From: Natronohydrobacter sp.
GTDB taxonomy: Bacteria; Pseudomonadota; Alphaproteobacteria; Rhodobacterales; Rhodobacteraceae
Direction: 5' to 3'
NCBI GenBank assembly: GCA_007117255.1
Contig: SKGU01000075.1
Coordinates: forward strand, 1 to 12,916
DNA length: 12,916 nt
This document shows, in pieces, positions 1-6,924 of this stretch; the first letter of the stretch is position 1, and every line of letters starts with the position of its first letter. The notes beneath the pieces are model-generated. The model saw nothing but the letters and a program-made list of their open reading frames with translations. It was not told the origin of the DNA and did no database searches. The position numbers and the translations under genes are program-made.

Positions 1-95
1 CTGCCTCCTGCATGGGCTTCATATAGGCGCAATTCTTCAGAAAACACCAGTGCGGGTGTGAAAATGCAGCACCTTTGCGACAGAAAGGACTTGCC
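1..95. other. Left-edge region upstream of mcm
   Basis: No gene can be supported in these 95 bases. They hold the mutase ribosome site AAAGGA (84-89) and a short 5-bp inverted repeat, ACACC (44-48) with GGTGT (55-59), that could end an upstream gene. A plus-strand frame runs in from the left edge and stops at 97-99, overlapping the mutase ATG, but its peptide does not look like a protein end. Confidence 0.5.
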
Positions 96-2240
96 ATGAG
101 CGATCCGAAACAACGTTGGGCTGAAGCTGCGGCCAAAGAGCTGCGCGCGCGCCCCATTGAAAGCCTGACATGGAACACCTTGGAGGGCATTCCAGTCCAG
201 CCGCTTTACACGCAAGCCGATATCGAAGGCTTGCCACATCTGGGCACGATCCCTGGTGAAGCGCCCTACACACGCGGGGTGAAGGCCACGATGTATGCAG
301 GCCGCCCCTGGACAATCCGTCAATATGCCGGGTTTTCCACCGCTGAAGCCTCTAACGCCTTTTACCGCAAGGCGCTGGCGGCAGGTCAGCAGGGCGTGTC
401 GGTCGCCTTCGACCTGGCCACCCATCGCGGTTATGACAGTGACCATCCGCGCGTTGAGGGCGATGTCGGCAAGGCCGGTGTGGCGATTGACTCGGTCGAG
501 GACATGAAGATCCTTTTCGACGGTATCCCGTTGGACAAGGTCAGCGTGTCGATGACCATGAACGGTGCGGTGATTCCGATTCTGGCAAATTTCATCGTGA
601 CGGGCGAAGAACAGGGCGTGGACCGCAAATTGCTGTCTGGCACCATTCAGAATGACATTCTGAAGGAGTTCATGGTTCGCAACACTTATATCTTCCCGCC
701 TGAACCCTCTATGCGGATCATCGCGGATATCATCGAATACACGTCGAATGAGATGCCGAAGTTCAATTCGATCTCGATTTCGGGCTATCACATGCAGGAA
801 GCCGGGGCCAATCTGGTGCAGGAGCTTGGCTTCACCCTGGCTGACGGGCGCGAATATGTGCGCGCCGCGATCCATCGCGGCATGGATGTGGACCGTTTCG
901 CCGGGCGATTGTCCTTCTTCTTTGCAATCGGCACCAACTTTTTCATGGAAATCGCCAAGCTGCGCGCGGCGCGGCTGCTGTGGTCGCGGGTGATGGAAGA
1001 ATTCAACCCCAAAGACCCGAAATCCAGCATGCTACGCACGCATTGCCAGACCTCTGGCGTGTCCTTGCAGGAACAAGATCCTTATAACAACGTCATCCGC
1101 ACCGCCTATGAAGCGATGAGCGCTGTGCTGGGCGGCACGCAATCGCTGCACACCAATGCGCTGGATGAGGCGATTGCGCTTCCGACGGAATTCAGTGCCC
1201 GCATCGCGCGCAATACGCAGCTTGTCTTGCAAGAGGAAACTGGCGTCACCAAGGTCGTCGATCCGTTGGCGGGCAGCTATTACATTGAGAAGCTGACCCA
1301 TGATCTGGCGGAGGCCGCATGGGCGTTGATGCAAGAGGTCGAAGAGATGGGCGGCATGACCAAGGCCGTGGCCTCTGGTATGCCCAAGCTGCGCATCGAG
1401 GAAACCGCTGCCCGGCGTCAGGCCATGATCGACCGGGGCGAGGAAGTCATCGTCGGCGTCAACAAATACCGCAAGGAAGTCGAGGATCCGATCGATATTC
1501 TGGATATCGACAATATGGCCGTGCGTGACAGCCAGATCGCGCGGCTGGAGCGGATGCGCGCCACGCGCGATCAGTCTGCCTGCGATGCGGCACTAGCCGA
1601 ACTCACCCGCCGCGCGGCGGAGGGTGGCAATCTTCTGGAAGCTGCTGTGGATGCAGCGCGCGCGCGCGCGTCAGTCGGAGAAATCAGCATGGCTATGGAA
1701 AAAATCTTTGGGCGCCACCGCGCCGAGGTCAAGACCCTGGCGGGTGTCTATGGTGCTGCCTATGAGGGCGATGACGGCTTCGCCGCGATTCAGGCGGATG
1801 TCGAGCGCTTCGCCGAAGAAGAGGGCCGCCGCCCGCGTATGCTGGTCGTCAAGATGGGGCAGGACGGGCATGATCGCGGTGCCAAGGTGATTGCCACCGC
1901 ATTTGCTGATATCGGCTTTGACGTGGATGTGGGGCCACTGTTCCAGACCCCGGAAGAGGCCGCACAGGATGCCATCGATAATGACGTGCATATCATTGGC
2001 ATTTCAAGCCAGGCTGCAGGTCACAAGACCCTTGCACCGAAGCTGGTGCAGGCGCTGAAAGATCAGGGCGCAGAGGATATTCTGGTCATCTGTGGTGGTG
2101 TGATCCCGCAGCAGGATTACCAGTTCCTGTATGATGCCGGGGTGAAAGCGATTTTCGGGCCAGGCACGAATATTCCCGATGCCGCCAAGAAAATCCTCGA
2201 TCTGGTGCGCTCGGCGCGCGGGCTGAAGGCCGCAGAATAG
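96..2240 (+). CDS. mcm: Methylmalonyl-CoA mutase, single-chain adenosylcobalamin enzyme
   Basis: This enzyme interconverts (R)-methylmalonyl-CoA and succinyl-CoA in the cytoplasm, the last step of propionyl-CoA assimilation and also part of the ethylmalonyl-CoA pathway. The 714-residue protein has the family order: an N-terminal extension, the substrate-binding TIM barrel (about 65-460), a linker, and a C-terminal B12 domain (about 580-710). The barrel carries Tyr77 (RQYAGFSTA), Arg195 and His232 (SGYHMQEAGA), at the places of the known substrate-contacting Tyr, Arg and His. The B12 domain carries DGHDRG at 590-595, where His592 is the expected lower cobalt ligand, plus the later Ser-Ser (637-638) and GG (667-668) signatures. 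I chose the ATG at 96 because AAAGGA lies 6 bases upstream; a TTG seven codons earlier is possible but has no better site. It differs clearly from the shorter ethylmalonyl-CoA mutases. Both halves are on one chain, so a homodimer is likely. No MeaB-type chaperone gene is in the window. Confidence 0.96.
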   Translation: MSDPKQRWAEAAAKELRARPIESLTWNTLEGIPVQPLYTQADIEGLPHLGTIPGEAPYTRGVKATMYAGRPWTIRQYAGFSTAEASNAFYRKALAAGQQGVSVAFDLATHRGYDSDHPRVEGDVGKAGVAIDSVEDMKILFDGIPLDKVSVSMTMNGAVIPILANFIVTGEEQGVDRKLLSGTIQNDILKEFMVRNTYIFPPEPSMRIIADIIEYTSNEMPKFNSISISGYHMQEAGANLVQELGFTLADGREYVRAAIHRGMDVDRFAGRLSFFFAIGTNFFMEIAKLRAARLLWSRVMEEFNPKDPKSSMLRTHCQTSGVSLQEQDPYNNVIRTAYEAMSAVLGGTQSLHTNALDEAIALPTEFSARIARNTQLVLQEETGVTKVVDPLAGSYYIEKLTHDLAEAAWALMQEVEEMGGMTKAVASGMPKLRIEETAARRQAMIDRGEEVIVGVNKYRKEVEDPIDILDIDNMAVRDSQIARLERMRATRDQSACDAALAELTRRAAEGGNLLEAAVDAARARASVGEISMAMEKIFGRHRAEVKTLAGVYGAAYEGDDGFAAIQADVERFAEEEGRRPRMLVVKMGQDGHDRGAKVIATAFADIGFDVDVGPLFQTPEEAAQDAIDNDVHIIGISSQAAGHKTLAPKLVQALKDQGAEDILVICGGVIPQQDYQFLYDAGVKAIFGPGTNIPDAAKKILDLVRSARGLKAAE

Positions 2241-2244
2241 GTTG

Positions 2245-2271
2245 AAAGGGCGGGGTTTGTCCCCGCCCTTT
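2245..2271. terminator. Bidirectional intrinsic terminator between mcm and doxX
   Basis: There is a perfect 11-bp stem, AAAGGGCGGGG at 2245-2255 pairing with CCCCGCCCTTT at 2261-2271, with the 5-base loop TTTGT. The A's at one foot and T's at the other give a short U-tract on either strand. It begins 4 bases after the mutase stop and ends 5 bases from the stop of the convergent doxX-family gene, so it probably ends transcription from both sides. Confidence 0.85.
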
Positions 2272-2276
2272 GTCAT

Positions 2277-2675
2277 TTATGCGTAAGATTCGGTTGTCCG
2301 ACCCAGTTTCGCGTCAATGGACCAAGCACCGGCACCGGTCACCCAAAGCGCAAGATAGCCACCGGCCAGACCGATGTTTTTCAGTAGCTGGGTTGTCTGC
2401 ATCTGGTCAGCCAGATCGAAATGGTAAAGAAAGCCAGAAGCGACACAGAAGGCTGCCAGCGCAAGGGCTGCGATGCGCGTCTGAAAGCCCGCGATCAGCG
2501 CCAGACCGCCAAGGATTTCGAAAAGCACGACCGGCCATGCCAATGCTGCCGGGATGCCGCCGGTGGCCATGTATGCGCCGAACCCTTCGACATTGCCAAG
2601 TTTGCCAAGCCCCGCGACGAGGAACAAAAGCCCCAGCGCGATCCGCGCGATCAGAAGAAGTGATGTATTGGTCAT
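2277..2675 (-). CDS. DoxX family small integral membrane protein
   Basis: The 132-residue hydrophobic protein has four predicted membrane helices, at about 5-25, 42-64, 67-85 and 98-114. The first helix ends in the DoxX-like pattern RIALGLLFLVAGLGKL, and a short amphipathic stretch (GFGAYMATGGIP) precedes the second helix. DoxX-family proteins sit in the inner membrane; members are linked to quinone or thiosulfate chemistry or to oxidative stress, but most, including this one, have no assigned reaction. I chose the ATG at 2675 because AGGGAT lies about 9 bases upstream and the 23 extra codons of the longer frame (up to 2744) are not hydrophobic or family-like. It lies 162 bases downstream of holC, with a palindromic repeat between, so it may have its own promoter. 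Confidence 0.85.
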   Translation of the reverse strand: MTNTSLLLIARIALGLLFLVAGLGKLGNVEGFGAYMATGGIPAALAWPVVLFEILGGLALIAGFQTRIAALALAAFCVASGFLYHFDLADQMQTTQLLKNIGLAGGYLALWVTGAGAWSIDAKLGRTTESYA

Positions 2676-2778
2676 TGAAGGTGTATCCCTTGTTTGCGTG
2701 ATAGCCAGGATATAGAGCGCGCAATCGGGCCTGCGCCATCCCACAGGCGATCACAGGATCTGTGCGCAGATGCAAAGC

Positions 2779-2803
2779 AGGGTGCGTGGGAACCACGCAC
2801 CCT
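2779..2803. repeat. Compact palindromic repeat (REP-like) or terminator between holC and doxX
   Basis: AGGGTGCGTGG at 2779-2789 and CCACGCACCCT at 2793-2803 form a perfect 11-bp stem around a 3-base GAA loop. The very small loop and the GGGTGCGTGG core resemble the short dispersed palindromes found between genes in many proteobacteria. It lies about 35 bases beyond the holC stop, so it could also end or protect the pepA-holC transcript. On the minus strand it is followed by GCTTTG rather than a real U-tract, so a classical intrinsic terminator is less likely. Confidence 0.6.
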
Positions 2804-2837
2804 ACAGTGGCGCCGTGCGCGCGTCGTCTCTGGGACC

Positions 2838-3305
2838 TCAGCTTTGGCCGGATTGCGCTTTCTTCGTCCAGCGTCCGGAGTCTTCGGACCAGTATTCCGC
2901 CAGAACACCTGCGGCAGTCATTGTTTTCCACTGGCTTCGTGCCTCGGCCATCGCGGCCTCGTCCTGCCCGTCAAACAGCACCCAGAGCCGCTCCAGCCCT
3001 TCAACCTCGGCGGGATCTACCGGCGCGCGGTCGATCGCCATGATGCAAACCGGGTCATTCGTAGCCTGCACTTGGGTTGTCAGCAAAATCGGTTGATCCG
3101 CATCATGTGGGCCACCAGCCAGCCCATGCGGCAGGAACTCCGCCTTGTTCTCGGTCCAAAGATGCAGATCCAGACGTTCCAGAACCGCAACGTCGCGCCC
3201 GCGCACGGCAACGCGCCAGCCCTGTTCTGCCGCGCGTGCCAATATGATGCGTGCGGTCACTTCCATCGGACTATGCGTCAGGTGGTAGAACATGGCCTTG
3301 CCCAT
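2838..3305 (-). CDS. holC: DNA polymerase III chi subunit (HolC)
   Basis: HolC is the clamp-loader accessory subunit that links the replisome to single-stranded DNA-binding protein. The 155-residue length is normal. Family marks seen here are the N-terminal FYHLTHSP (6-13), the GWRVAVRG strand (29-36), LDLHLWT (45-51), FLPHG (57-61), QPILLT (71-76), the LERLWVLFDG segment (104-113) and the C-terminal YW then GRWTKKA (138-150). I keep the first ATG because alphaproteobacterial homologues usually have about four residues before FYHLT; a start at the fifth residue (Met) cannot be excluded. The gene begins 4 bases after the pepA stop, so the two are co-transcribed. The pepA-holC pairing is a known arrangement in many proteobacteria, including E. 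coli. Confidence 0.92.
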   Translation of the reverse strand: MGKAMFYHLTHSPMEVTARIILARAAEQGWRVAVRGRDVAVLERLDLHLWTENKAEFLPHGLAGGPHDADQPILLTTQVQATNDPVCIMAIDRAPVDPAEVEGLERLWVLFDGQDEAAMAEARSQWKTMTAAGVLAEYWSEDSGRWTKKAQSGQS

Positions 3306-3309
3306 CAGC

Positions 3310-4773
3310 CTAGCCCTGCTCGAACCGCGCGCGGATCAATGCATCCAGCGCCAGAACGCCCCAGCCCGACGCCCCTTTGGGCGCATGCGCGCTGTCGGAC
3401 TTGGTGAGCGCCACGCCCGCGATATCCAGATGCATCCAAGGCATGCCCGGCTTGATGAAGCACTGCAGGAATTGCGCCGCTGTGATCGAGCCTGCGGGCC
3501 GCCCGCCCGTATTCTTGATATCAGCAATGCGCGATTTGATCTGCGCGTCATAGGCCGGGTCCAGCGGCATGCGCCACGCACCTTCGCCCACATCACCTGC
3601 CGCTTTCAGAAAGGCTGCGCATAATGCGTCATCATTTGAAAACACGCCGGCTTTTTCATGCCCCAGCGCGATGATGATCGCGCCTGTCAGCGTGGCCAGA
3701 TCAATCACAGCAGCGGGTTTGAGCCGATCTTGTGCATACCAGAGCACATCGGCCAGCACCATGCGCCCTTCGGCGTCGGTGTTGATCACTTCGATCATGT
3801 CGCCCTTCATGGATTTGACCACATCGCCGGGGCGCTGCGCGCGCGCGTCAGGCATGTTCTCCACAAGCCCGACCAAGCCCACGACATGGGCCTTTGCCTT
3901 GCGCTCGGCCAGTGCCTGCATCAAGCCTACGGTGACGGCCGCGCCACCCATATCCATGGTCATGTCTTCCATGCCCGCGCCCGGTTTCAGGGAAATCCCG
4001 CCTGTGTCGAACATCACCCCCTTGCCGACCACGGCGAGTGGTGGCCCGTCAGCCCCTTGCCAGTGCAGGATCGCGACTTTTGACGGGCTGTCTGACCCCT
4101 GGCCCACGGCGAGCAGGGCGCGCATGCCGAGGGCTTCAAGATCAGGCTCGTCCAGTATCTCGATCTTCAGGCCCGATGCTGCCAGCTCTTCGATCTGTTC
4201 AGCAAATGTTGTGGTGGTCAGCACATTTGCCGGGGCGTTGACCAGATCACGGGTCAGATGCACAGCGCGGGCCATCGCTGTCGCGTCCTGTAACTGCGTT
4301 GCCGCGGCCTCAGGCGATTTGACCATTACGGTATAGGGGCCGAATTCGGGTTTGGGGGCCGATTTCTGCGCTTCGTACTGATAGGCGCGCAGAAGTGCCG
4401 CGCGCATCATCTCGCCCAAAGGCAGGGTATTGGCGCAGATCAGCGTCGGCTCTCGACCCTGGGCTTTACCGATGGTTAGACCTGCGCGCCGTAGCGCGTC
4501 TTGGGTGACCCGCTTGGGCATGCGGATGATTTGCACGGCATCGGCGGCGAGGCCCGTTGGAAAAGCAAGGCTCACGCCTTCGCCGGGCTTCAGCTTGTCG
4601 AATGCGTCACTGCTGACTGCGCGCACCAATGCGCCACGCATTGCCTTATCGACCTGTCGCGTGATGCGCGGCAAAGGGGCATCCGTTTCGGCGAACAAAA
4701 CCACGCGCCCTGCGTGCTTCAAAATCGCGTCAATCGAGATTTCGCAGGTTTCAACTGTCAATTGGGCGGACAT
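3310..4773 (-). CDS. pepA: Leucyl aminopeptidase, M17 family (cytosol aminopeptidase PepA)
   Basis: This dimetal exopeptidase removes N-terminal amino acids, preferring Leu, in the cytoplasm; family members form hexamers. The 487-residue protein has a poorly conserved N-terminal domain (1-165) and an M17 catalytic domain (about 170-487). Expected metal ligands are present: Lys251 and Asp256 in VGKGVMFDTGG, Asp274 in MDMGGA, and Asp333 and Glu335 in the signature NTDAEGR (331-337). Catalytic Lys263 (SLKPG) and Arg337 are also there. The start is secure: ATG at 4773 with GGAGG 4 bases upstream. Transcription continues into holC 4 bases later. In E. coli PepA also binds DNA in Xer recombination and gene control; nothing here shows whether this protein does. 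Confidence 0.96.
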   Translation of the reverse strand: MSAQLTVETCEISIDAILKHAGRVVLFAETDAPLPRITRQVDKAMRGALVRAVSSDAFDKLKPGEGVSLAFPTGLAADAVQIIRMPKRVTQDALRRAGLTIGKAQGREPTLICANTLPLGEMMRAALLRAYQYEAQKSAPKPEFGPYTVMVKSPEAAATQLQDATAMARAVHLTRDLVNAPANVLTTTTFAEQIEELAASGLKIEILDEPDLEALGMRALLAVGQGSDSPSKVAILHWQGADGPPLAVVGKGVMFDTGGISLKPGAGMEDMTMDMGGAAVTVGLMQALAERKAKAHVVGLVGLVENMPDARAQRPGDVVKSMKGDMIEVINTDAEGRMVLADVLWYAQDRLKPAAVIDLATLTGAIIIALGHEKAGVFSNDDALCAAFLKAAGDVGEGAWRMPLDPAYDAQIKSRIADIKNTGGRPAGSITAAQFLQCFIKPGMPWMHLDIAGVALTKSDSAHAPKGASGWGVLALDALIRARFEQG

Positions 4774-4817
4774 CGGGCCTCCGGTTCTTGGATTCGTACC
4801 AGAGACCTAGCGCGCCT

Positions 4818-4850
4818 GCGCGGCCTTGACCATGACATAGTCGGCCGCGC
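4818..4850. terminator. Possible hairpin between mipA and pepA
   Basis: GCGCGGCC at 4818-4825 pairs perfectly with GGCCGCGC at 4843-4850, and the inner GACCATG/CATAGTC arms can extend the fold with one mismatch. It sits 12 bases beyond the mipA stop on the minus strand. There is no T-tract on either side, so it could be a weak or Rho-assisted end, or part of the pepA leader. Confidence 0.35.
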
Positions 4851-4862
4851 CTTGCCTGCGCG

Positions 4863-5651
4863 TCAGAAGCGCAGGTTGAAATGCCGCGTCAGCCCGATCT
4901 GGGCGCTGAACTGATTCCGGCTGCCCTGTTGCACGATGGGCGAACGTGCGGCATCGCCGCGCAAGCGATCATAGCGCAGGGTGCCGGTAATGCCCCAATC
5001 ATCGTTCAGGGGCTGGTAAGCGCCGGCTTCAAGCCCGATGGAATGAAATCCACCTGACGGAGTGTATCGAGTCAGGTTTGCGTTCCCCGCCAATGTGGCC
5101 GCAACTTCTTCCGCGGCAGTGATCCCGAAATAGGTTCGTGCAAATCGTGAATTACCAAACTCAGCGCGTGGGCCGGCATGCAGGACCAAACCGCTATCGT
5201 CGCGATAGATCAGGTTGGCGCCAACTTTACCGGCGACGGCTTTGTGACCGATGACGCCATAGCGCAAATCTGCATAGACCTGCCAGAATTCCGTCGTGTG
5301 ATGCAGGCCGATGCCCGCTTCTACCGACGCTTTGACATCATTCAATCCCGCCAGTTCATCCTTGCCGCTACGCTTTGGAATGAACCGGAAAGCACCGCGA
5401 ACGCCGGTACCGGGGGCGAACAGGACGGGGCCATCAGTGTTGCCAAGCTCAAAGCCACCAAACCGCAATCCGCCTGATGCGAAGCTGACGGAAGGGCCAA
5501 GGCTGTAGCTGTCAGAACCGAAATACTTAGGCGTGACCTGCGCGCCACCAGTCAGCGAGAAAGACAGGGCGCGGTCCTGTGCCTGTGCGGGGAGGGCAAT
5601 TGCGCAAAGCGCGAGTGTGGTTGCAAGGGTCGCAGCACGAATGTTACTCAT
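4863..5651 (-). CDS. MipA/OmpV family outer membrane protein
   Basis: The protein is predicted to be an outer membrane beta-barrel. The 262-residue chain starts with a clear Sec signal peptide: basic start (MSNIRAA), hydrophobic core to about 20, and an AQA-type cleavage site after residue 24 (ALPAQA before QD). The mature part has alternating short beta-strand patterns with glycine and aromatic residues, and ends in the terminal phenylalanine (HFNLRF) typical of BAM-inserted porin-like proteins. Overall pattern (GGAQVTPKYFGSD near the N-terminus, conserved YADLRYGVIGHKA in the middle) fits the MipA/OmpV family, whose members act as scaffolds for murein enzymes or as osmotically or drug-regulated surface proteins; the precise role here is unknown. 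The ATG at 5651 has AGGA 8-9 bases upstream. It is transcribed away from cmk and towards pepA, 89 bases away. Confidence 0.88.
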   Translation of the reverse strand: MSNIRAATLATTLALCAIALPAQAQDRALSFSLTGGAQVTPKYFGSDSYSLGPSVSFASGGLRFGGFELGNTDGPVLFAPGTGVRGAFRFIPKRSGKDELAGLNDVKASVEAGIGLHHTTEFWQVYADLRYGVIGHKAVAGKVGANLIYRDDSGLVLHAGPRAEFGNSRFARTYFGITAAEEVAATLAGNANLTRYTPSGGFHSIGLEAGAYQPLNDDWGITGTLRYDRLRGDAARSPIVQQGSRNQFSAQIGLTRHFNLRF

Positions 5652-5673
5652 TTCACCATTCCTCGGTTCGTTT

Positions 5674-5689
5674 GACAGGGCATCCTGTC
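5674..5689. promoter_or_regulatory. Inverted repeat just upstream of mipA
   Basis: GACAGG at 5674-5679 and CCTGTC at 5684-5689 form a 6-bp inverted repeat with the 4-base spacer GCAT. It ends 23 bases before the mipA start codon, so it could be a leader hairpin or an operator. No known regulator motif is recognised. Confidence 0.3.
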
Positions 5690-5747
5690 GGGTTCGGGGT
5701 ACACATAGGGGCTTGTGCGGCAGGTTCCATAGGATGATGCAGGGTCA

Positions 5748-5777
5748 TTGAACTACGCGTAGACCTGTTGTGTTAAT
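5748..5777 (+). promoter_or_regulatory. Candidate sigma-70 promoter for cmk, with a palindrome in the spacer
   Basis: TTGAAC (5748-5753) and GTTAAT (5772-5777) are separated by 18 bases, each matching the consensus at four of six places. The 10-base palindrome CTACGCGTAG (5753-5762) begins at the last base of the -35 element. This would place transcription start about 35 bases before the TTG start of cmk. It is a visual match only. Confidence 0.3.
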
Positions 5778-5819
5778 GTGACGTTTCTATGCGCGAAGAT
5801 GGTCTGACGGGAGGATGAC

Positions 5820-6413
5820 TTGAGATTTACCGTGGCAATCGATGGTCCGGCCGCTGCCGGAAAAGGCACGATCAGTCGGGCCGTCGCTGCGCGATTCGGT
5901 TTTGCGCATCTCGATACGGGGTTGCTGTATCGTGCCGTCGGCATGAAGGGCGGCGATGCGGTCGCTGCGGCGCGCGCGTTGAATGCCGATGATCTTGCAC
6001 GCGATGATCTGCGCAGCCTTGCCGCTGGCGAGGCGGCCAGTCGCGTGGCGGTATTGCCGGATGTGCGCACCGCGCTTGTTGCCTTTCAGCGGGATTTTGC
6101 ACAGCGCGAGGGCGGCGCGGTGCTGGATGGGCGCGATATCGGCACGGTGATCTGCCCCAAGGCGGATGTGAAGCTGTTCGTCACTGCCAGCCCGGAATGC
6201 CGCGCAATGCGCCGATTCACCGAACTGGGCGAGGGCAGGTTCGAGGATGTGCTTGAACAGGTGCGTATCCGGGATGCACGCGACATGGGACGCGCAGATG
6301 CGCCGCTGCGCGCGGCAGATGATGCCGTGACGCTGGACACGACGGATCTCAGCATCGAGGACGCCGTTGCGCGGGCCTGCGACATCATTTCCGCGCGGTT
6401 GCAGGCAGCTTAG
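5820..6413 (+). CDS. cmk: Cytidylate kinase (CMP/dCMP kinase)
   Basis: This cytoplasmic enzyme phosphorylates CMP and dCMP with ATP to the diphosphates, feeding RNA and DNA synthesis. The 197-residue protein has the P-loop GPAAAGKGT (9-17), the CMP-binding LDTGLLYRAVG (31-41), the DGRDIGTVI loop (103-111), the Arg-rich lid region RIRDARDMGR (149-158) and the late DTTDLS (173-178). The start is a TTG at 5820: GGAGG ends 5 bases before it, and the family N-terminus (xFTVAIDGPAAAGKGT) begins exactly there. An ATG at 5815 abuts the Shine-Dalgarno sequence and hits a stop after two codons, so it is not the start. The stop codon interleaves with the stop of the convergent gpt gene. In many proteobacteria cmk precedes rpsA; here it does not. 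Confidence 0.96.
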   Translation: MRFTVAIDGPAAAGKGTISRAVAARFGFAHLDTGLLYRAVGMKGGDAVAAARALNADDLARDDLRSLAAGEAASRVAVLPDVRTALVAFQRDFAQREGGAVLDGRDIGTVICPKADVKLFVTASPECRAMRRFTELGEGRFEDVLEQVRIRDARDMGRADAPLRAADDAVTLDTTDLSIEDAVARACDIISARLQAA

Positions 6414-6913
6414 CGTCCGCGATACGGCTCGACATATTGCAGCGCCATGTCCCATGGAAAGAAAATCCATGTATCCTGGGACACTTCGGTAATGAAGCTG
6501 TCGACCATGTCGCGGCCCATGGGCTTGGCATAGACAGTGGCGAAATGGGCTTTGGGATACATCTTGCGCACCAACTCCAGCGTCTTGCCGGTATCGACCA
6601 GATCATCGATGATCAGCACGCCTTCGCCATCTTCCCCCATGATCGCGGGTTGCGGGGCCTTGAGAACCTTGGCGTCGGTCTGTTCCTGCCAGTCATAGGA
6701 TTTCACGCTGATCGTATCGACCACGCGGATATCGAGTTCGCGCGCGATGATCATGGCAGGTGCCAGCCCGCCGCGCGTGATTGCGACGACCGCATGCCAC
6801 TGGCCGCCATCGGGGCCTTGCTTGTCCAGCCGCCAGGCCAGCGCGCGGCTGTCGCGGTGGATCTGATCCCAGCTGATGTGGAAACCTTTTTCATGGGGCA
6901 GGCGGTCGGTCAT
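6410..6913 (-). CDS. gpt: Xanthine-guanine phosphoribosyltransferase
   Basis: The enzyme salvages guanine, xanthine and, less well, hypoxanthine by transfer to PRPP, giving GMP, XMP or IMP. The 167-residue length is close to the E. coli enzyme. The PRPP-binding signature is VLIIDDLVDTGKT (99-111); the ITRGGLAPA segment (45-53) supplies the first phosphate loop, and KSYDWQ (71-76) and the C-terminal DTWIFFPWD (147-155) are in the positions of the flexible loop and base-binding region of XGPRT. The ATG at 6913 has AAGG upstream, which overlaps the TGA stop of the lysE-type gene (TGAAAGG), so it is the third gene of the fabI operon. Its TAA stop (6412-6410) shares bases with the cmk stop (6411-6413), so the two convergent genes have no room between them. 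Confidence 0.95.
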   Translation of the reverse strand: MTDRLPHEKGFHISWDQIHRDSRALAWRLDKQGPDGGQWHAVVAITRGGLAPAMIIARELDIRVVDTISVKSYDWQEQTDAKVLKAPQPAIMGEDGEGVLIIDDLVDTGKTLELVRKMYPKAHFATVYAKPMGRDMVDSFITEVSQDTWIFFPWDMALQYVEPYRGR

Positions 6914-6924
6914 GGTCTTGCCTT

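Noticed and set aside
1..99. Plus-strand open frame from the left edge ending in a TGA that overlaps the mcm ATG
   Set aside because: The ATGA junction is attractive, but the encoded residues are mixed and polar with no recognisable protein end, and only 32 codons are visible.
2694..3407. 237-codon plus-strand frame opposite holC
   Set aside because: It lies across holC and into pepA, whose products are clearly recognisable on the minus strand; the translation has the Arg/Ala/Pro-rich look of an antisense frame in GC-rich DNA.
3569..4336. 255-codon plus-strand frame opposite pepA
   Set aside because: It is the antisense of the M17 catalytic domain, is rich in Ser, Ala and Pro, and has no domain signature.
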